The translations under genes and the position numbers were made by a program. This document shows positions 12,199 to 24,033 of a stretch of DNA of 64,000 nucleotides, piece by piece. The stretch is from Magicicada septendecula (lineage: Eukaryota > Arthropoda > Insecta > Hemiptera > Cicadidae), in the NCBI GenBank assembly GCA_034769895.1, contig CM068373.1:195151634-195215633 (forward strand), in the 5' to 3' direction. The first letter of the stretch is position 1. Each line of letters opens with the position of its first letter. The notes under the pieces are model-generated. The model was not told the DNA's origin, made no database searches, and saw nothing but the letters and a program-made list of their open reading frames with translations.

Positions 12199-14809
12199 TG
12201 TAACGAGCAAAAAATTTAAAATTTCTTAAATTTTTACCTCGACGGAGTACGTTCACACGAGGCGGTGTCAACGACTTATAGTTGGCGCAATAAATAAGGA
12301 GTAATGAGAAGATGTCAGTGAGGCGTCGCTGACTTGACAATAGAAACACATTAAGTTCGATCCAACTATAGAAATTGGTGGCGCAAGATGACAGGGAAGT
12401 TTCGTCCAGAATTATTGCTCTCTGCAGCTGTAACAATTGGGCGAGGACATTCACACTCGTACCGAGAATTGTAGCAGATGTTGACCATGTTACGTCAGTA
12501 TACGATAAACGACAAAAACGAGTGAAACTACATATTACAATGGAACGGATGCACTGCACCTTAAGAAACAATACTGTAGGATAGATATGACAAAAACTAA
12601 AGTCATGTTACGCAGCTGGAGTTATCGTCTAATTGACAGACAGAATTTACGAGTGGAAAGTTGGGGTGACTTCACCAGCCAGCAGATGTTCAAAATTGTT
12701 AATAGCCAGAAAAAAGGGGTAGGACATAGAACAATACGCCAGGAAGACCGAAAGTGCAGATAATGGGAGTCTATAGAAACACAGAGTTTACTCAGACAAT
12801 AGGCTAATAGACAAGTGTCTAATAGCCGTAGTTTCTTCGAAAAGGGTCAACGTTCGTCAGAGCAAAAATCGGGGGACACAAAGAACCTATCAGATGCCTT
12901 CAGCCAGCAAGAAATTTGGTGGTGAGGAGTGTTTCCATAGCAACAGAAACGAAGGACCTATCGGGAGAACTATGACGTAGGATCTTGACATGGTGGGACA
13001 GAATATTCCAAGAAAACTAAAAACTGACCAATCTCGAAATAATACTAACTCCCAGACAAAGATTAGAGTAGAACTGAAGTTTATGATAACTATCGTCCCT
13101 CGACTTGAGAGATAACTACTCTGAAAATTTGAATGTACAGTCTGAACTTGAAACTGTCTGGAATTAGTATGAAATGGTTTTCTTCAGCCAGTTTTCATAC
13201 TAATTTTCCAGACAGTTTATATTCAAGTTTTCAGACAGTAAACATTCAAATTTTCAAGTAGTTTAACTTCAAGTGCGAGAGACGGTATATCATAAACTTT
13301 CAACAGTTTACTCTAATCATTCGGAGTTAGTATTATTCAAAGTTCAGAAGAGTACGTTAATCGTGCGGAATGTTAACTCGAGTCCGGAAGTTAGAACGTT
13401 AACCAGTAACTTAAAAGACTTAGTAATATCTTCATGTCACGGTAGTGAGACTTAATAAACTTTAAAGAGTGTAATCGAAGCGTGACGTAACGGACTTAGA
13501 TAAAAATTATACAAAGTGAACAATCAGACCGTTACACGAACAGATATCACCACATAAACGATATACTAAACAGTTGAACTTAATATAGTGTTACTACACC
13601 TTATTAACAACATAATGAACATGAAATATTAAACTAAATAATAAATTATACGAATATTTAATGAAGCAGCAATAAGTGGAAATAGACATGTACATTCACG
13701 TCAATACGAACACACAACAGACACCGTAAGATGAAACATTGGATTGAACACTGAACCTCAATTATTCACATAAACAAACACCTACGCGAGTGATCGGAAA
13801 AGTGAGTGTTAAGTGATTGTGACAATACAGCATCCGACGGAATGTGTCTACGAGCCATCTTCATCACCGGAACGAGACTTCGTCAACGACTAATGGATAT
13901 TCAATAATCAAGTAACCATTATTTTAATCATTTCTAATTAGTAACTTCTACTGACCTGATTCTTTCAAAGAATTCACAACCTGAGAAAATTATTAAGAAA
14001 GGTAATGAATAAATCTGAATAAAAGTAATTAATGAATGTATTAACCAAAGCTTATTTGGGATTTAATGAACGCATTAGATAAGTAGAATATAAATTGTTA
14101 TATTATTTGATATATATGTATGTATGTTTTCTTTGTTTTCAGCATATATTGAAACATGTATTTGTTATTATAAAATATGTATGTATTTCAGGTACAGCGA
14201 CGTATCATATGTACAATTATAATATATTATGAATGATAATTAAACTAGTACTTTAAGTTGATCATAAATATGCGTTCATTATTACCAAATACAACCCAAA
14301 TATCAACCTGAAATTTGAAGGAATACAAATAGATTTTAAGAGTCTCATATGTGTAAATAAAGTAAATGGATTGATAACGTTAATCTATTAAATGATATCA
14401 CGTATGTGTTGATGAGAATCAGAATAGTTATACATAATGTTAAATGGCTGTTTCACACACGGCATGAAAGTAATCAATTAAAGCAAGTAAATACATATTA
14501 TCTATTGCACATGAATTATATAAAATTCATTATATAAACTGTGTTCCAACACGCGGGCATAGATAATCAGAGTAATAAATAAGATTCAATTATACACATA
14601 CATGTGAGAGATCGATAAATTTATATATTTAATAGCAAACACAATTACATAATTAATTACCACAAGTGTAATTTTACATTTACATTTATTTGCATAAATT
14701 GACATTTATAAATGGCGTCCAACTTCGGGGCTAGATACATGAGAGAAAGTGATAAATCCATATAATTTACCACTAATCAATTTATGCGAATAAAATTTAT
14801 AAATTTACA
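12199..14809. mobile_element. 2.6-kb insertion of unidentified type inside the Helitron helicase
   Basis: This interrupts the helicase between KKIGNDEAP and QIPQFGENIIEIPQ. Its ends are TGTAA and TTACA. A 9-bp near-identical direct repeat TTT(G/A)TAGGG flanks it (12190-12198 and 14810-14818), as expected of a target duplication. I see no long open frame and no extended terminal inverted repeat. TGT...ACA ends suggest an LTR or LTR-derived element, but a 9-bp duplication is longer than the usual 4-6. A stretch resembling a lysine-tRNA primer-binding site (TGGCGTCCAACTTCGGGGC) lies at about 14714, too close to the right end for a normal layout. Identity remains open. Confidence 0.75.
13152..13218. 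repeat. Short inverted repeat
   Basis: AACTGTCTGGAATTAGTATG (from 13152) is repeated as its complement, with two extra bases, up to 13218 (TTTCATACTAATTTTCCAGACAGTT region). The loop is about 20 bp. Related CAGACAGT pieces continue to about 13245. It lies within the insertion in the Helitron. Confidence 0.75.
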
Positions 14810-17800
14810 TTTATAGGGGCTTCATCATTACCAATTTTTTTCAAGAATTCGACAAATTCTATTTCACTTGGTAAGGCTCTCATATTTTGAGTAAACGTTA
14901 CTTTATGAAAATAAACAAATTTATGCCAACTCATGGCACAGTTTTCAATTAAAGTTGCACGTGATCCGTGTGGGACAACTGGTAAGATTTGCCGAAAACC
15001 GATCACCGCACAGAAGTATTGTTTTCCCTCCAAATGGTTTACGTTTATCATTTTCATCGCATAGATCCTGCAATAATCTACCTATGATTTTCAACACTTG
15101 CAGTGGGCACATAGAAATTTCATCAATAATTATCAATGATGATGAATTTATGTAACGTCCATAGCTACTATTTGTGGTAATATTCGCTACAGAATTTTCC
15201 AAAATGGGTATAGGCAATTGAAACACATTGTGTAAAGTTCTACCTCCAAGTAATAGAGTTGAAGCTATGCCACTGAACGCTGTTGCAATGCAACTAAGAT
15301 TAAGCGAATTTAATTTGTGAATGATTGCTGTTTGTGTGAATGTTTTTCCACAACCTGCATGAGCGGTTAAACAAAAAACATTAGATCCAGTATCATGATG
15401 CAAAACTTCACGAATCACACGATCAATTAGATTACGCTGTTCAATATTTGCTGTTTCATAATGCTCAGAAAACAGAAACTCTTGTTCTATTGGATCAATA
15501 GCATTTGCTTCGTCTATTCTCTGCGAATATGTGGGAACTGGTAAACCAAGTTCTTGACATGACAAATTATGAACATTCAAAATATCTTCAATTTCTAATA
15601 GAGCTGTATTAAAGGATACTTCTTCGTTGTAATCTCTCAAAAAATCTTCACTAAGATATACTTTAAATTCATTCCATAACGCCAATGCATTGGCTGGCAC
15701 ATTTAATGCACAAATGTAACCAAATAAATTTCGCATTTGTTTTGGTGAATGTAATTCTTTTGCTTCATTTAAACATTCGCGCCATTCATTATCATTTGAA
15801 CCAATGCCGCGAGCATGGCATGCTTCAACAAAAGAAGTGTGTATAATTCCATTGTATGTTCTAACATCCTCAAATGATTTTGGACCACAGACATGTAATA
15901 AAAGCAATCGTAAATGGAAAAGTTCGATGTCTTTTGGTGATATTACATATATGCGTGTAATGATTTTATCACCTCCACGCCTTCTCTTCTTCCATTTTTT
16001 TCTGGAATCTTCCCACACATAATGCAAAGGAATTTCAATATACTTATATTCATGCGCTGATGGATCTGATCGATTCAATTCAAAAAATGCTAATAATTTT
16101 GTTTGTCTTGCATTTTCAATTGCTTGACGTTCTTGCCTTTCTCGAAAGTAAACATTCTGTCTATGCGGTAAATGAATGTCAAGTCTAACGATGACATGTG
16201 ATTGAAAATGCATTGGTAATTTATAGATGCGCCATACAGCTTCAGTTGATCCAACATAACGGCCATTTAAAAAATTTTTAACTTCATCAATTTGTATTTC
16301 TTGACCTGGTTCATTTCTCTCTGAACCTAATTCAACAGATGCACTGTCATAGCCTTTATACACGTATTTATAAATGTATATAACACTTTTAACTGTAGTG
16401 CATACTTCAACATTTATATGGCAATTAAATCTGGCAAGTAAATACGGATTGTATGGTACAACATAACGATTGTCGAGGCAACTACCGCGAACTTCAGCAT
16501 TAATACCATTATCATGCCTTCTGTATAATGGATATCCATTTAATGATTCACATGTAAATTCATTAAATCGTTTTGGATAATCTTTTGTGCATTTTCCATC
16601 TCTCATACATACAGAATTTGGATTAAGCACACCGCATGGACCATGCATCATGTGTTTTACAACATATTCATGTAATGTAGGATGTGTTTGAATGTTAGGA
16701 ATCTCCGCAGATACAACTTTATCAGTATCGGTAGCGTTAACAATTTTATCTTGCTCATTTAAAGAGAGTAAAATGTGAGCATGAGGCAATCCTCTCTTTT
16801 GAAACTCAATTGTATAAATGAGTGCTTCAACTTTACCGAAGATTTTTTTTTAGTGTAAGGCCCTCAATTAATGCTTCCAGTTTGGACTTGAATACACGCA
16901 CAACAATATCAGGTCGAAAATTAGCTGACTCACCTACACCAATATTGCTAACTACTTCAGGCCAACTTGGATTGCAAGTCATTGTAATAAACAAAGAAGG
17001 CTTTCCGAAATGTTGTACAATTGACATTGCATCTAAATAATTCTGATACATATTTCTTGGAGATCCATTGAATGAAGATGGTAAAATTAAACTACGGCCA
17101 ACATTATTGGCATTGGGGTTCAATTCTAAATAATCTGTTAAATTGTTGTAAACTTCAGACCTAAGACTTGTTTGATTTTGTCGAATGAAATGTAACCTTG
17201 TGCCCTCTATTCTCACATACATATCAACTATCCATTGCAGAAATAATTTTTGTGAATGGTGCAACATGCTAAAATCTTCTCTAATTGCAAGTCGATAGGC
17301 TGCATACTGAAGCATGGTTAATTTATTTCTGGGAGCTCTTGAATTAGATGTAGTTGGTACATTATGAGAAATATTGATATGCCACCCAGTATCACCATTT
17401 GGAAAAAGTAATGGATACACTAAAGGGTCCAATGATGAATCCAAAACAGAGATATTTTTAATGGTACCATTAACTTTTGAAAACGAAACCATATTTCGTT
17501 CAAAGGGTGGCTCACCATCAACTGTACTAAATATTACTGCTACATCAGTTTGAACTGCATCATTATAACGGCGTAGATCTAAATCACGATTTACTTTAAT
17601 GAGCATACAAATTTCTTTATTTTGATTTTCAACTCTCTGACAATGATCTTTCATTGCAATGAATGACCGAACGAAAGGATTAATGCGTTCCAATTCAAGA
17701 GAGATTTCGCGCATTATATTGTTATTGCATGTTTGATTATAGTGTTCACATAATCTATAATTGACAGCAGTGTCAACATCATAAAAATATAATTGCGCAT

Positions 17801-18797
17801 AACATGGTGAGCGACCATATCCAGCAGTCATTGGACCTGATCTGTGATAAAAAACATCATGTATTTTAAAATGATACACTCCACGCGTAACTGTATCCGA
17901 AATTTTAGCTTCTGAGCTAACCATAGCAAATGATGAATTGTATTTACGAATGTTTTCAAAATAATTTTTTGACTTTCTTTTTATTGAAGGTTCATTTGAA
18001 GTAAGTCCATCATACAATGATTTAAAGTATTCATTTTGACTTAAGGCCGGTAATATTGCTTTACCCTTATGACAACATGAAGTGAATGCAGTCCTTTCAC
18101 CTAAAGTGACTTCAGATTCGAAATGTTTTGCATTGCAAAACCTGCATTGTAAATGCATTAATCCACAATCAAAAGTATTAAAATTTCTTGGAATGACATT
18201 CAGTGTGCATTTAAATGTATCCCTCAAAATAATTTCATCATTTTGTATACTATTTACACTATTTAAATTTGCATTTGGTCTATTATCATTTTGACTTTCA
18301 CGCGAATATATATTCCTTCTTCTTTGTCTCTCACTCTGACCTGTCAATGTTCTATGTCGAGGCATAATGGAAGTAGGTGCGAATATCTGAATATAAAAAA
18401 AAACATGTAATGAAATTACTGAAACTAAGATTAGACAGGGTTTAATTTAAAAATAATAAAATGTACTCACTTTTTTGAAACCACCAATAATAATTAGGCG
18501 AGAGTAAGTCAATTCAAATTGCTGCTACAAAATTTTCCTTTTGCAACAGGCGTATATTAAGCATACGTGTATTTCACTTTCAACTGCACATTAATATATA
18601 AAACACAGATATCTAATATACAAAATATAAAATAAACGCTTTTTTGCCTTGACATACACTCCACAGACTATTGAAAAAGGAACATTTGAAATCACACAAA
18701 ATTCACAGCTCATTCAGTCAATCTGTGAGTAATTATTTGTTGGCAACATTTTAAAATTCTTTGGCGACAATCTCTACTCTGTGCGACTGTTTGACCA

Positions 18798-18891
18798 CAG
18801 ACTATTATGTGTTTGACATTGGCAGTATGAACGTAAACAAACGACAGACTATTATGTGTTTGACATTGGCAGTATGAACGTAAACAATTAA
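18798..18891 (+). repeat. Tandem duplication, 47-bp unit, two copies
   Basis: CAGACTATTATGTGTTTGAC begins at 18798 and again at 18845, with identical following sequence. It lies in the 5' untranslated part of the Helitron. Confidence 0.9.
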
Positions 18892-19260
18892 TGTTTTATT
18901 TTATTTTATTTAATGTATTTGTAACACATATTAAATATAAATTTTAGCTTTCTGCACTCCTTCTCCATATAAACTTTAACTATGCCAAATCACACACTCC
19001 TCCGTGCGCGCAATATGCTTAAAAAGGGGTACAAAGTTTTCTCTTCACGTATTAATATATAGATATAAATTTAAAGCCAATTTCAAGACAAATCATCATA
19101 CAATCGTACACAAGTTTAGTCTTACTGTTTTCAGTTTAATAAGATGTAAATATGTCATGTCAAATTAAATAAAAATGTGAAGTTTAGACTCTCATATTTA
19201 ATAATATTTACTTTATAAATTTTCGGACAGTGAAACATTTCAGTTTATGGATTCTCTTTT

Positions 19261-19605
19261 GCCCACGTGACGGAAATCCTTGCAGAGGCTCGCGGCGTCC
19301 GAGACAAATTATCTCCATTTCTCTCATGTCGAAGCCGCCTGGGTACAAAATTGACCATCTATCTGCTCTTTCTCAGGTCAGTACTGACCTATACGGCTCC
19401 CACATGGTGGTCTCTTTTGTCAGCTACCAACAGGTGGAGGCTGGAAGGTTTCCAGTCCCGAATGCTCCGATCCTTGTTGGGGTCTCCTTGGTGTGTAAGG
19501 AACGACGTGATTCGAAGTGGTCTCCGTGTTCCTACCTTGTCTGCTTTTGTCCAGTCGCTGGCTCTAACTCTCTGTGCTAGAGCCTCTACCTCCACCTTCC
19601 CATAA
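19261..19605 (+). pseudogene. LINE (jockey-type) reverse transcriptase, C-terminal fragment
   Basis: The frame starts at the truncation point and reads AHVTEILAEARGVRDKLSPF, then LTIYLLFLRSVLTYTAPTWW, then RLEGFQSRMLRSLLGSPWCV and RNDVIRSGLRVPTL. This matches the thumb and post-RT segment of jockey-clade LINEs (layout: K..LY..LLRP.LTYA.PVW, then LQ..QN..LR.I..AP). It has no catalytic RT residues, so it cannot function. The frame ends with a stop at 19605. Confidence 0.85.
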
Positions 19606-20112
19606 CTATGAACCATCAGCGCATCAGAACCACCACTGCCCATTCAGGTCAAGTGCTCTCGGGCATTTCTTGATGACCCCATAAATCCATCCACTTTTAA
19701 AAAATAAAAATAAAAACATCAGTCCTCAGCCCAGAGTTCACCATAATAAAACTGTCCTTCTCTCCTTCCTGACCACCTCCTAGTACTCTGAGTCAGCTGC
19801 TTGTCGTTGTTACCTCGATCACCAGTACGGAGGCTCTCCGCCTCGCGGGGAGCGACCGACGCCTTAAGGCGTCTTCTGGCTGGACTTGAGACGGGCAACA
19901 TCTGTTGCTTGAATCGGTATCAGCGGCAGTGCCACTAAAATCAAAAGTTCATTCTCCCCCGCCTTCTCAGTTAAGTGGTTGGCGGTTTCCTTTTCCAGTT
20001 TTTAGGATACCTGTCGACGTGTACCAGCAACATGTTTAACTATTGGCACCCATTGGACTTGATCCAGTCAAGCCACGGGTGCAAAGACACCCCACACCCA
20101 TAATGCAATGCA
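19261..20112 (+). mobile_element. 5'-truncated LINE insertion with target duplications
   Basis: A 13-bp direct repeat TGGATTCTCTTTT lies at 19248-19260 and 20113-20125. Between the copies are the last part of a LINE reverse transcriptase and then ~500 bp of 3' untranslated sequence ending in CATAATGCAATGCAG. This is the expected product of target-primed reverse transcription that stopped early. The 3' end is not poly(A); short TGCAA-type repeats close it. Confidence 0.85.
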
Positions 20113-20125
20113 GTGGATTCTCTTT

Positions 20126-21300
20126 TTTTTATTCCTCACATACTGCTCAAACAGAGTGCTTTATAAATCTTAGTAATTCATATACTTTACTTTTTGGTTT
20201 ATATGATTTCAAAAAATAAAAATGTATTTGCCTTACTTGGTATTTATATTTAATAACAGAACAAAAATATTTATTTTATTTTTTTTGAAAAATAGGTGTA
20301 TGTTGTGATTTGGCAGGCCACTGATAAATTTTTGAGTTAGTGAGAAACTTTAGCTTTGTGAATTGCCACTTTTTTTTGTAAACTAACATAAACATCTCAG
20401 TGTGCTATGTAAAATTTAAATAATTCACTACCGTACGTGGTTTCATGGTTAAAATAAGTGAACATTTATTTGGCATACTTGATATTTATTTAAACAATGA
20501 AAAAATGTTAATGTTTTGTACAATATGCATTAGTTTCCAGATACATTTTTTTGGCATTTATTTGGGAGAGATATATGGATACAGAATGTCATAAAAATTG
20601 AAATAATAGGATTGTAAACAATGATTTGCTTATGATTATGTAACCTTTAAGCAAAATGTATTTTTTCTATACACTATTTGATTATCACCAGTTTGTCTCT
20701 TTTGGATTTGATTTTGGTTTACTTTACTTAATCGCTTATATGAATGAGATGCTTCCTTTCACTTTTATATCCTTTTCTCCTTTCACACACACACAAATTA
20801 GGTGTCTTCCGATCTCCTTTATTGATTTAAAACTTAAGTTCTTGAAGTGATTTCTCCCACAAGTGGGAACATCTTGTCTTGTTTGTCATGGTGTAGCTAA
20901 AAGTAATAAAAGTAATAAAAGCAGGCTTCATAAATTTAATTTCAATATGATGTTCTTTGGGAAAATTTACTTTTATTACAGTACCAGTGTCTGTACTGTA
21001 AACTAAATGTAACAAAGGTGAACCCTAAAGACGAGCGGGTAAAGACACTACTTTCTGTTCCATAAAGAATATCAAGTAAAGCCATAACTTTCTGAATAAT
21101 AAAGGAAGTGACCGTTTATTATTATTGTTATATATTGTTATAACACATTTGTCTGATAGCAGGTCCTCTGATTTGATTAGCAGATTTTGCTTCCATTTGA
21201 TAGTCGTTCTTACTAGCTCTTTGAGAATTGCCTAACCGGATGAAACAGTTGTCAGATTTTAAGAATAAATTGTGAAACTACCAAGCATTTGTGTTTATTT
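20126..21300. other. Unassigned AT-rich sequence
   Basis: No recognised gene or repeat family. Short frames only. Confidence 0.55.
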
Positions 21301-21309
21301 AAATTACCT

Positions 21310-22050
21310 TTTCTCCTTTTAATTGTCTGTCAGCTGAATCCTTCTTCTTCAAAGCCCTGGAGTTCCTGCCAACTTTCCTTGATGACGTCATGCTGCAGGA
21401 AATTTCTTCTCATGACATGTCTGATCCAGTTTTTCTTTCATAAGACAAACTGAATTCAGGTTTGATCTCTTCTCTTCTTAGGATCTTATGTCACCTTATA
21501 TGACTTCTGTACTTTTTACATTCTTCCATTGGAAATTAAAAACTTAGTTATCTTCTCCATTTTTTTTCTAATTTATATGTTCCAGTCATTATAGAGCTTG
21601 GTCCAAATGTAACACTTCATCAGTGTCTTTCACAAATTCAAGCTCAGGTGAGTAGTCAACAATGATCTCTTCTTAGTTAATACAGTCTTGGCCTTGGCAG
21701 TTCATGATCAATTTTCCTGGTACAGTAGTCTTGCTTTGTCAACAGTCTTCATAAGCACTTGAACTGGTCAACATTTTATGGTTTTTAGTTTCCTTTGACA
21801 AAGCACAATGGTTCTTCCTTCCTCAATATTCTCATCTATTTTGACTTGTGTACATCGATATCCATTCCATAGTTCCATCCAGTCTGTCCATTATGTTTTA
21901 TAACATTTTTTTTGCTCTTCACCAGTTCACTCACATATTTGATAGTATAGTTACTGAGTTTTTGATTAATTTTGATTTTAAGCCTTTTTTTGTCAGTCTC
22001 CTTCATTTTCAAAAATTTTTCATTTTAATATTGCTGCAATTAGTTTGTTT
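21310..22050 (-). pseudogene. Decayed LINE, RT C-terminal end
   Basis: On the minus strand, near 21430-21340, a frame reads WIRHVMRRNFLQHDVIKESW then QELQGFEEEGFS, followed by a stop. This corresponds to the WIGHVMRRN..LHDVIEG...GRGRRR tail of a common animal LINE RT. Further upstream, to about 22050, the sequence has the GC level and spacing of the same ORF, but frameshifts and stops leave it unreadable. There are no catalytic motifs. The left limit is firmer than the right. Confidence 0.55.
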
Positions 22051-22059
22051 TTTTTAGGT

Positions 22060-22798
22060 TCATTTTACTAACGACATTTCACTCTCATCATTAATGTATT
22101 ATTTAAAAAAGTATGTGTTTTTTAATATAGGGTAGCAGATGAAGGTCAGGGTAAGGTTGAAAGTAGGAGCTATTTTTATTTGAGGGGTCAGCTTATTTGT
22201 ATCTGCATCAGAAATAACTGTTGTTTCATAAATATATTCTGTTCAACGGTATACATTTAACATTTTACATGCAATCTTATCTATGTACTGGTACTTAAAT
22301 TGTTTGTAGGTAACAAATCTATTTATGTATTTTGTGTGTCTGAATTTGTCATTATTATTATTATTATAAGTTTAGATATTCATTGTACAGTAAGTACAAT
22401 GTGTGGTTGCTGTGTTTATTATAAGTGGTAAAACCATTTTATCTCTATTATTAGGTTTTACAACACTTTTAATTTAAGATTTTTCCAAACCGATTGCCAG
22501 TATATAAAGTAACTACTTTAAATGCATTGCATTGAACTGTGTACTGCATGGACATTTTCAGTTTTAATATGTAATTTTTGTTACAGCTGCTCTGCATCTC
22601 CTTTTGAGTAATGTTAAGGTTCTCAAAACTAATTATTGACACAAGCTAATTACAAAGTAACATTGAAACAATAAGTTACTGTCATGTCATACAGGACTTG
22701 GTATAACTTGTATTATTATTTAAATTATAGACAAATTTTATAAGAGATATATTTAAATAATGTTCACTTAAACAGTGTGGAAGATTATAACTGTGTTA
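22060..22798. other. Unassigned AT-rich sequence
   Basis: No gene or repeat recognised, apart from a short ATT run near 22360. Confidence 0.55.
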
Positions 22799-22810
22799 TT
22801 TATCATATTT

Positions 22811-22971
22811 TAATTAATAAAGTTGTGTTAGTGGTTATAATCACAAACAGAAATAACACTGTTGCACACCACAATAGAAAACATTCCTGATTTCCGATCT
22901 GATGAACTGTGAAGCTTGAAAGCACTAATTGGGAATTTTTCTATAGTGGTGTGCAACAGTGTTATTTCTGT
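22811..22971 (+). mobile_element. 161-bp Penelope-derived hammerhead element
   Basis: A compact insertion flanked by the 12-bp direct repeat TTTATCATATTT (22799-22810 and 22972-22983). A nearly perfect 36-bp inverted repeat (22846-22881 and 22937-22972; GTTGCACACCAC...) brackets a hammerhead ribozyme. The start AAGTTGTGTTAGTGGTTATA and the inverted-repeat sequence match the ends of the Penelope element at 56337-57659, so this is a tiny non-autonomous relative made only of terminal repeat. It has no coding capacity. Confidence 0.85.
22892..22935 (+). ncRNA. Hammerhead ribozyme candidate (Penelope type)
   Basis: Core CTGATGA (22899-22905) is followed by a short stem-loop ACTGTGAAGCTT, GAAA (22918-22921), a 4-nt stem III GCAC, then TA as cleavage site. 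Stem I is formed by TTCCGAT before the core and ATTGGGAA after it, with wobble pairs. The very short stem III is typical of hammerheads in Penelope-like elements, which are thought to act as dimers. Confidence 0.8.
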
Positions 22972-22983
22972 TTTATCATATTT

Positions 22984-24010
22984 AGTTCATTGTGTCAAGT
23001 AGACATACCATGAAAATGCATAGTAAATAAAAACAGTTTAATAAGAGTTAAGAAATTTGACACATTTAGAAAGTTCACCAAGGATGGTATCATCTGGTAC
23101 AGACAGTACCAACCTTACATGTTCCTGGATTAATATTATATGTAAATTTTGTATAGTATCATCACATGAATTTTACAAATTGTCTAAACATCAGATTATC
23201 TGGTTTCTTAATATGGTGATTGCCATGTTAACAGTAGAATTACACCACACAATCTTATTACTGATGGAGAGAATAGTCTTGTGTAAAAATGTTGAAGCCT
23301 ACTTTACTAAATTGTAGAGAACAGATGGTTTTATTTATGCGTTTGTACTTTTCCAATATTACATTATGTTATTTATGAACTTATATAGCATTCTAATGTA
23401 AATATTTATATTTACTTTTATGTGATTGTTTATTGTGTGTTATTTATGTAAATGAGGGGGAACAAGGGCATTATTGTGGTAGATTACTTAGCACATGTTA
23501 GCATCGTGGTAACACTTAGTGAGTGATGAAGCCTTATATAACTTTTGAAGGAGTAGCTTGTAAACAAAAAGCTTTTTTATAATTAGAAGGTGATGATTTC
23601 AGTAGTACATCTAGAGATATTAGATTTTGATAAATTGTATTTCTTAGACTGAAATTGCATTCATTGTAAATGAAATAAAATCACCCCCCCCCCTCCACAT
23701 GGATGAGTCTGCAAGCAAATACAGTAAATGTAAAAGACTTGATTGAAAACATTTTTTTTTTTCAATTTAGTCATGTTTGAAAAACCAACCACTAATTTAT
23801 TTTTAACCCCAAAAACCTAAATACTGTACTGAAAAAAGTTTTCTCAATGGCATTTTGAAGTTTCAGACTTTTTGCCTCATCACAATATTAGCATTACACT
23901 CTTCTTTTCCACTGTCACTATACCTTACTTATGGAGTGATGGGAGTAGTTACATGACAAAATACCAACAACTGAATATCAATCATAACATTTTGAGTATA
24001 TTACTTGCTT
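22984..24010. other. Unassigned sequence
   Basis: No gene recognised. There is a C-rich run at about 23684. The frame at 23057-23317 is AT-rich and resembles nothing known to me. Confidence 0.55.
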
Positions 24011-24033
24011 CTTCTTGAGTCAGGCATCCAGCA

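Larger units (their letters stand above)
11414..18365 (-). pseudogene. Helitron Rep-helicase (broken)
   Basis: Replication initiator fused to a PIF1-family helicase, the transposase of Helitrons. It starts at 18365 (MPRHRTLTGQSERQRRR). The N-terminal region has a Cys-rich zinc-finger-like stretch (CGLMHLQCRFC) and LFITMTCNPSWPEV. The HUH nuclease motif GLPHAHILL is at about 16790-16770 and the catalytic tyrosine region YIYKYVYKGYD at about 16375. Walker A AGCGKT is near 15350, Walker B IIIDEIS near 15120, and CGD..FRQILPV near 15000. The C-terminal helicase motifs are FAMTINKSQGQTFEKIG and HGQLYVAASR, with the stop at 11414. Breaks: an extra base in an A9 run (16843-16851), a small insertion near 15000, and the 2.6-kb insertion at 12199-14809. 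The frame on the two sides of the insertion also differs by one. Otherwise long frames are preserved, so inactivation is recent or partly an assembly artefact. Confidence 0.93.
10592..19063 (-). mobile_element. Autonomous Helitron, nearly full length, interrupted
   Basis: On the minus strand the element begins with TC (plus 19062-19063, followed by TATATATTAATACGTGAAGA) and ends with CTAG (plus 10592-10595). A GC-rich 15-nt palindrome lies 12 nt before the end. The flanking bases are A on the left and T on the right of the plus strand, so insertion was into an AT dinucleotide without target duplication. These are the expected rolling-circle Helitron ends. It encodes the Rep-helicase described separately. 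Without the 2.6-kb insertion it would be about 5.9 kb, a normal size for an animal Helitron. Confidence 0.93.

Noticed and set aside
14714..14732. Primer-binding site for lysine tRNA of a full LTR retrotransposon
   Set aside because: The match is good but lies about 80 bp from the right end of the insertion with no gag-pol after it. Kept only as a remark.
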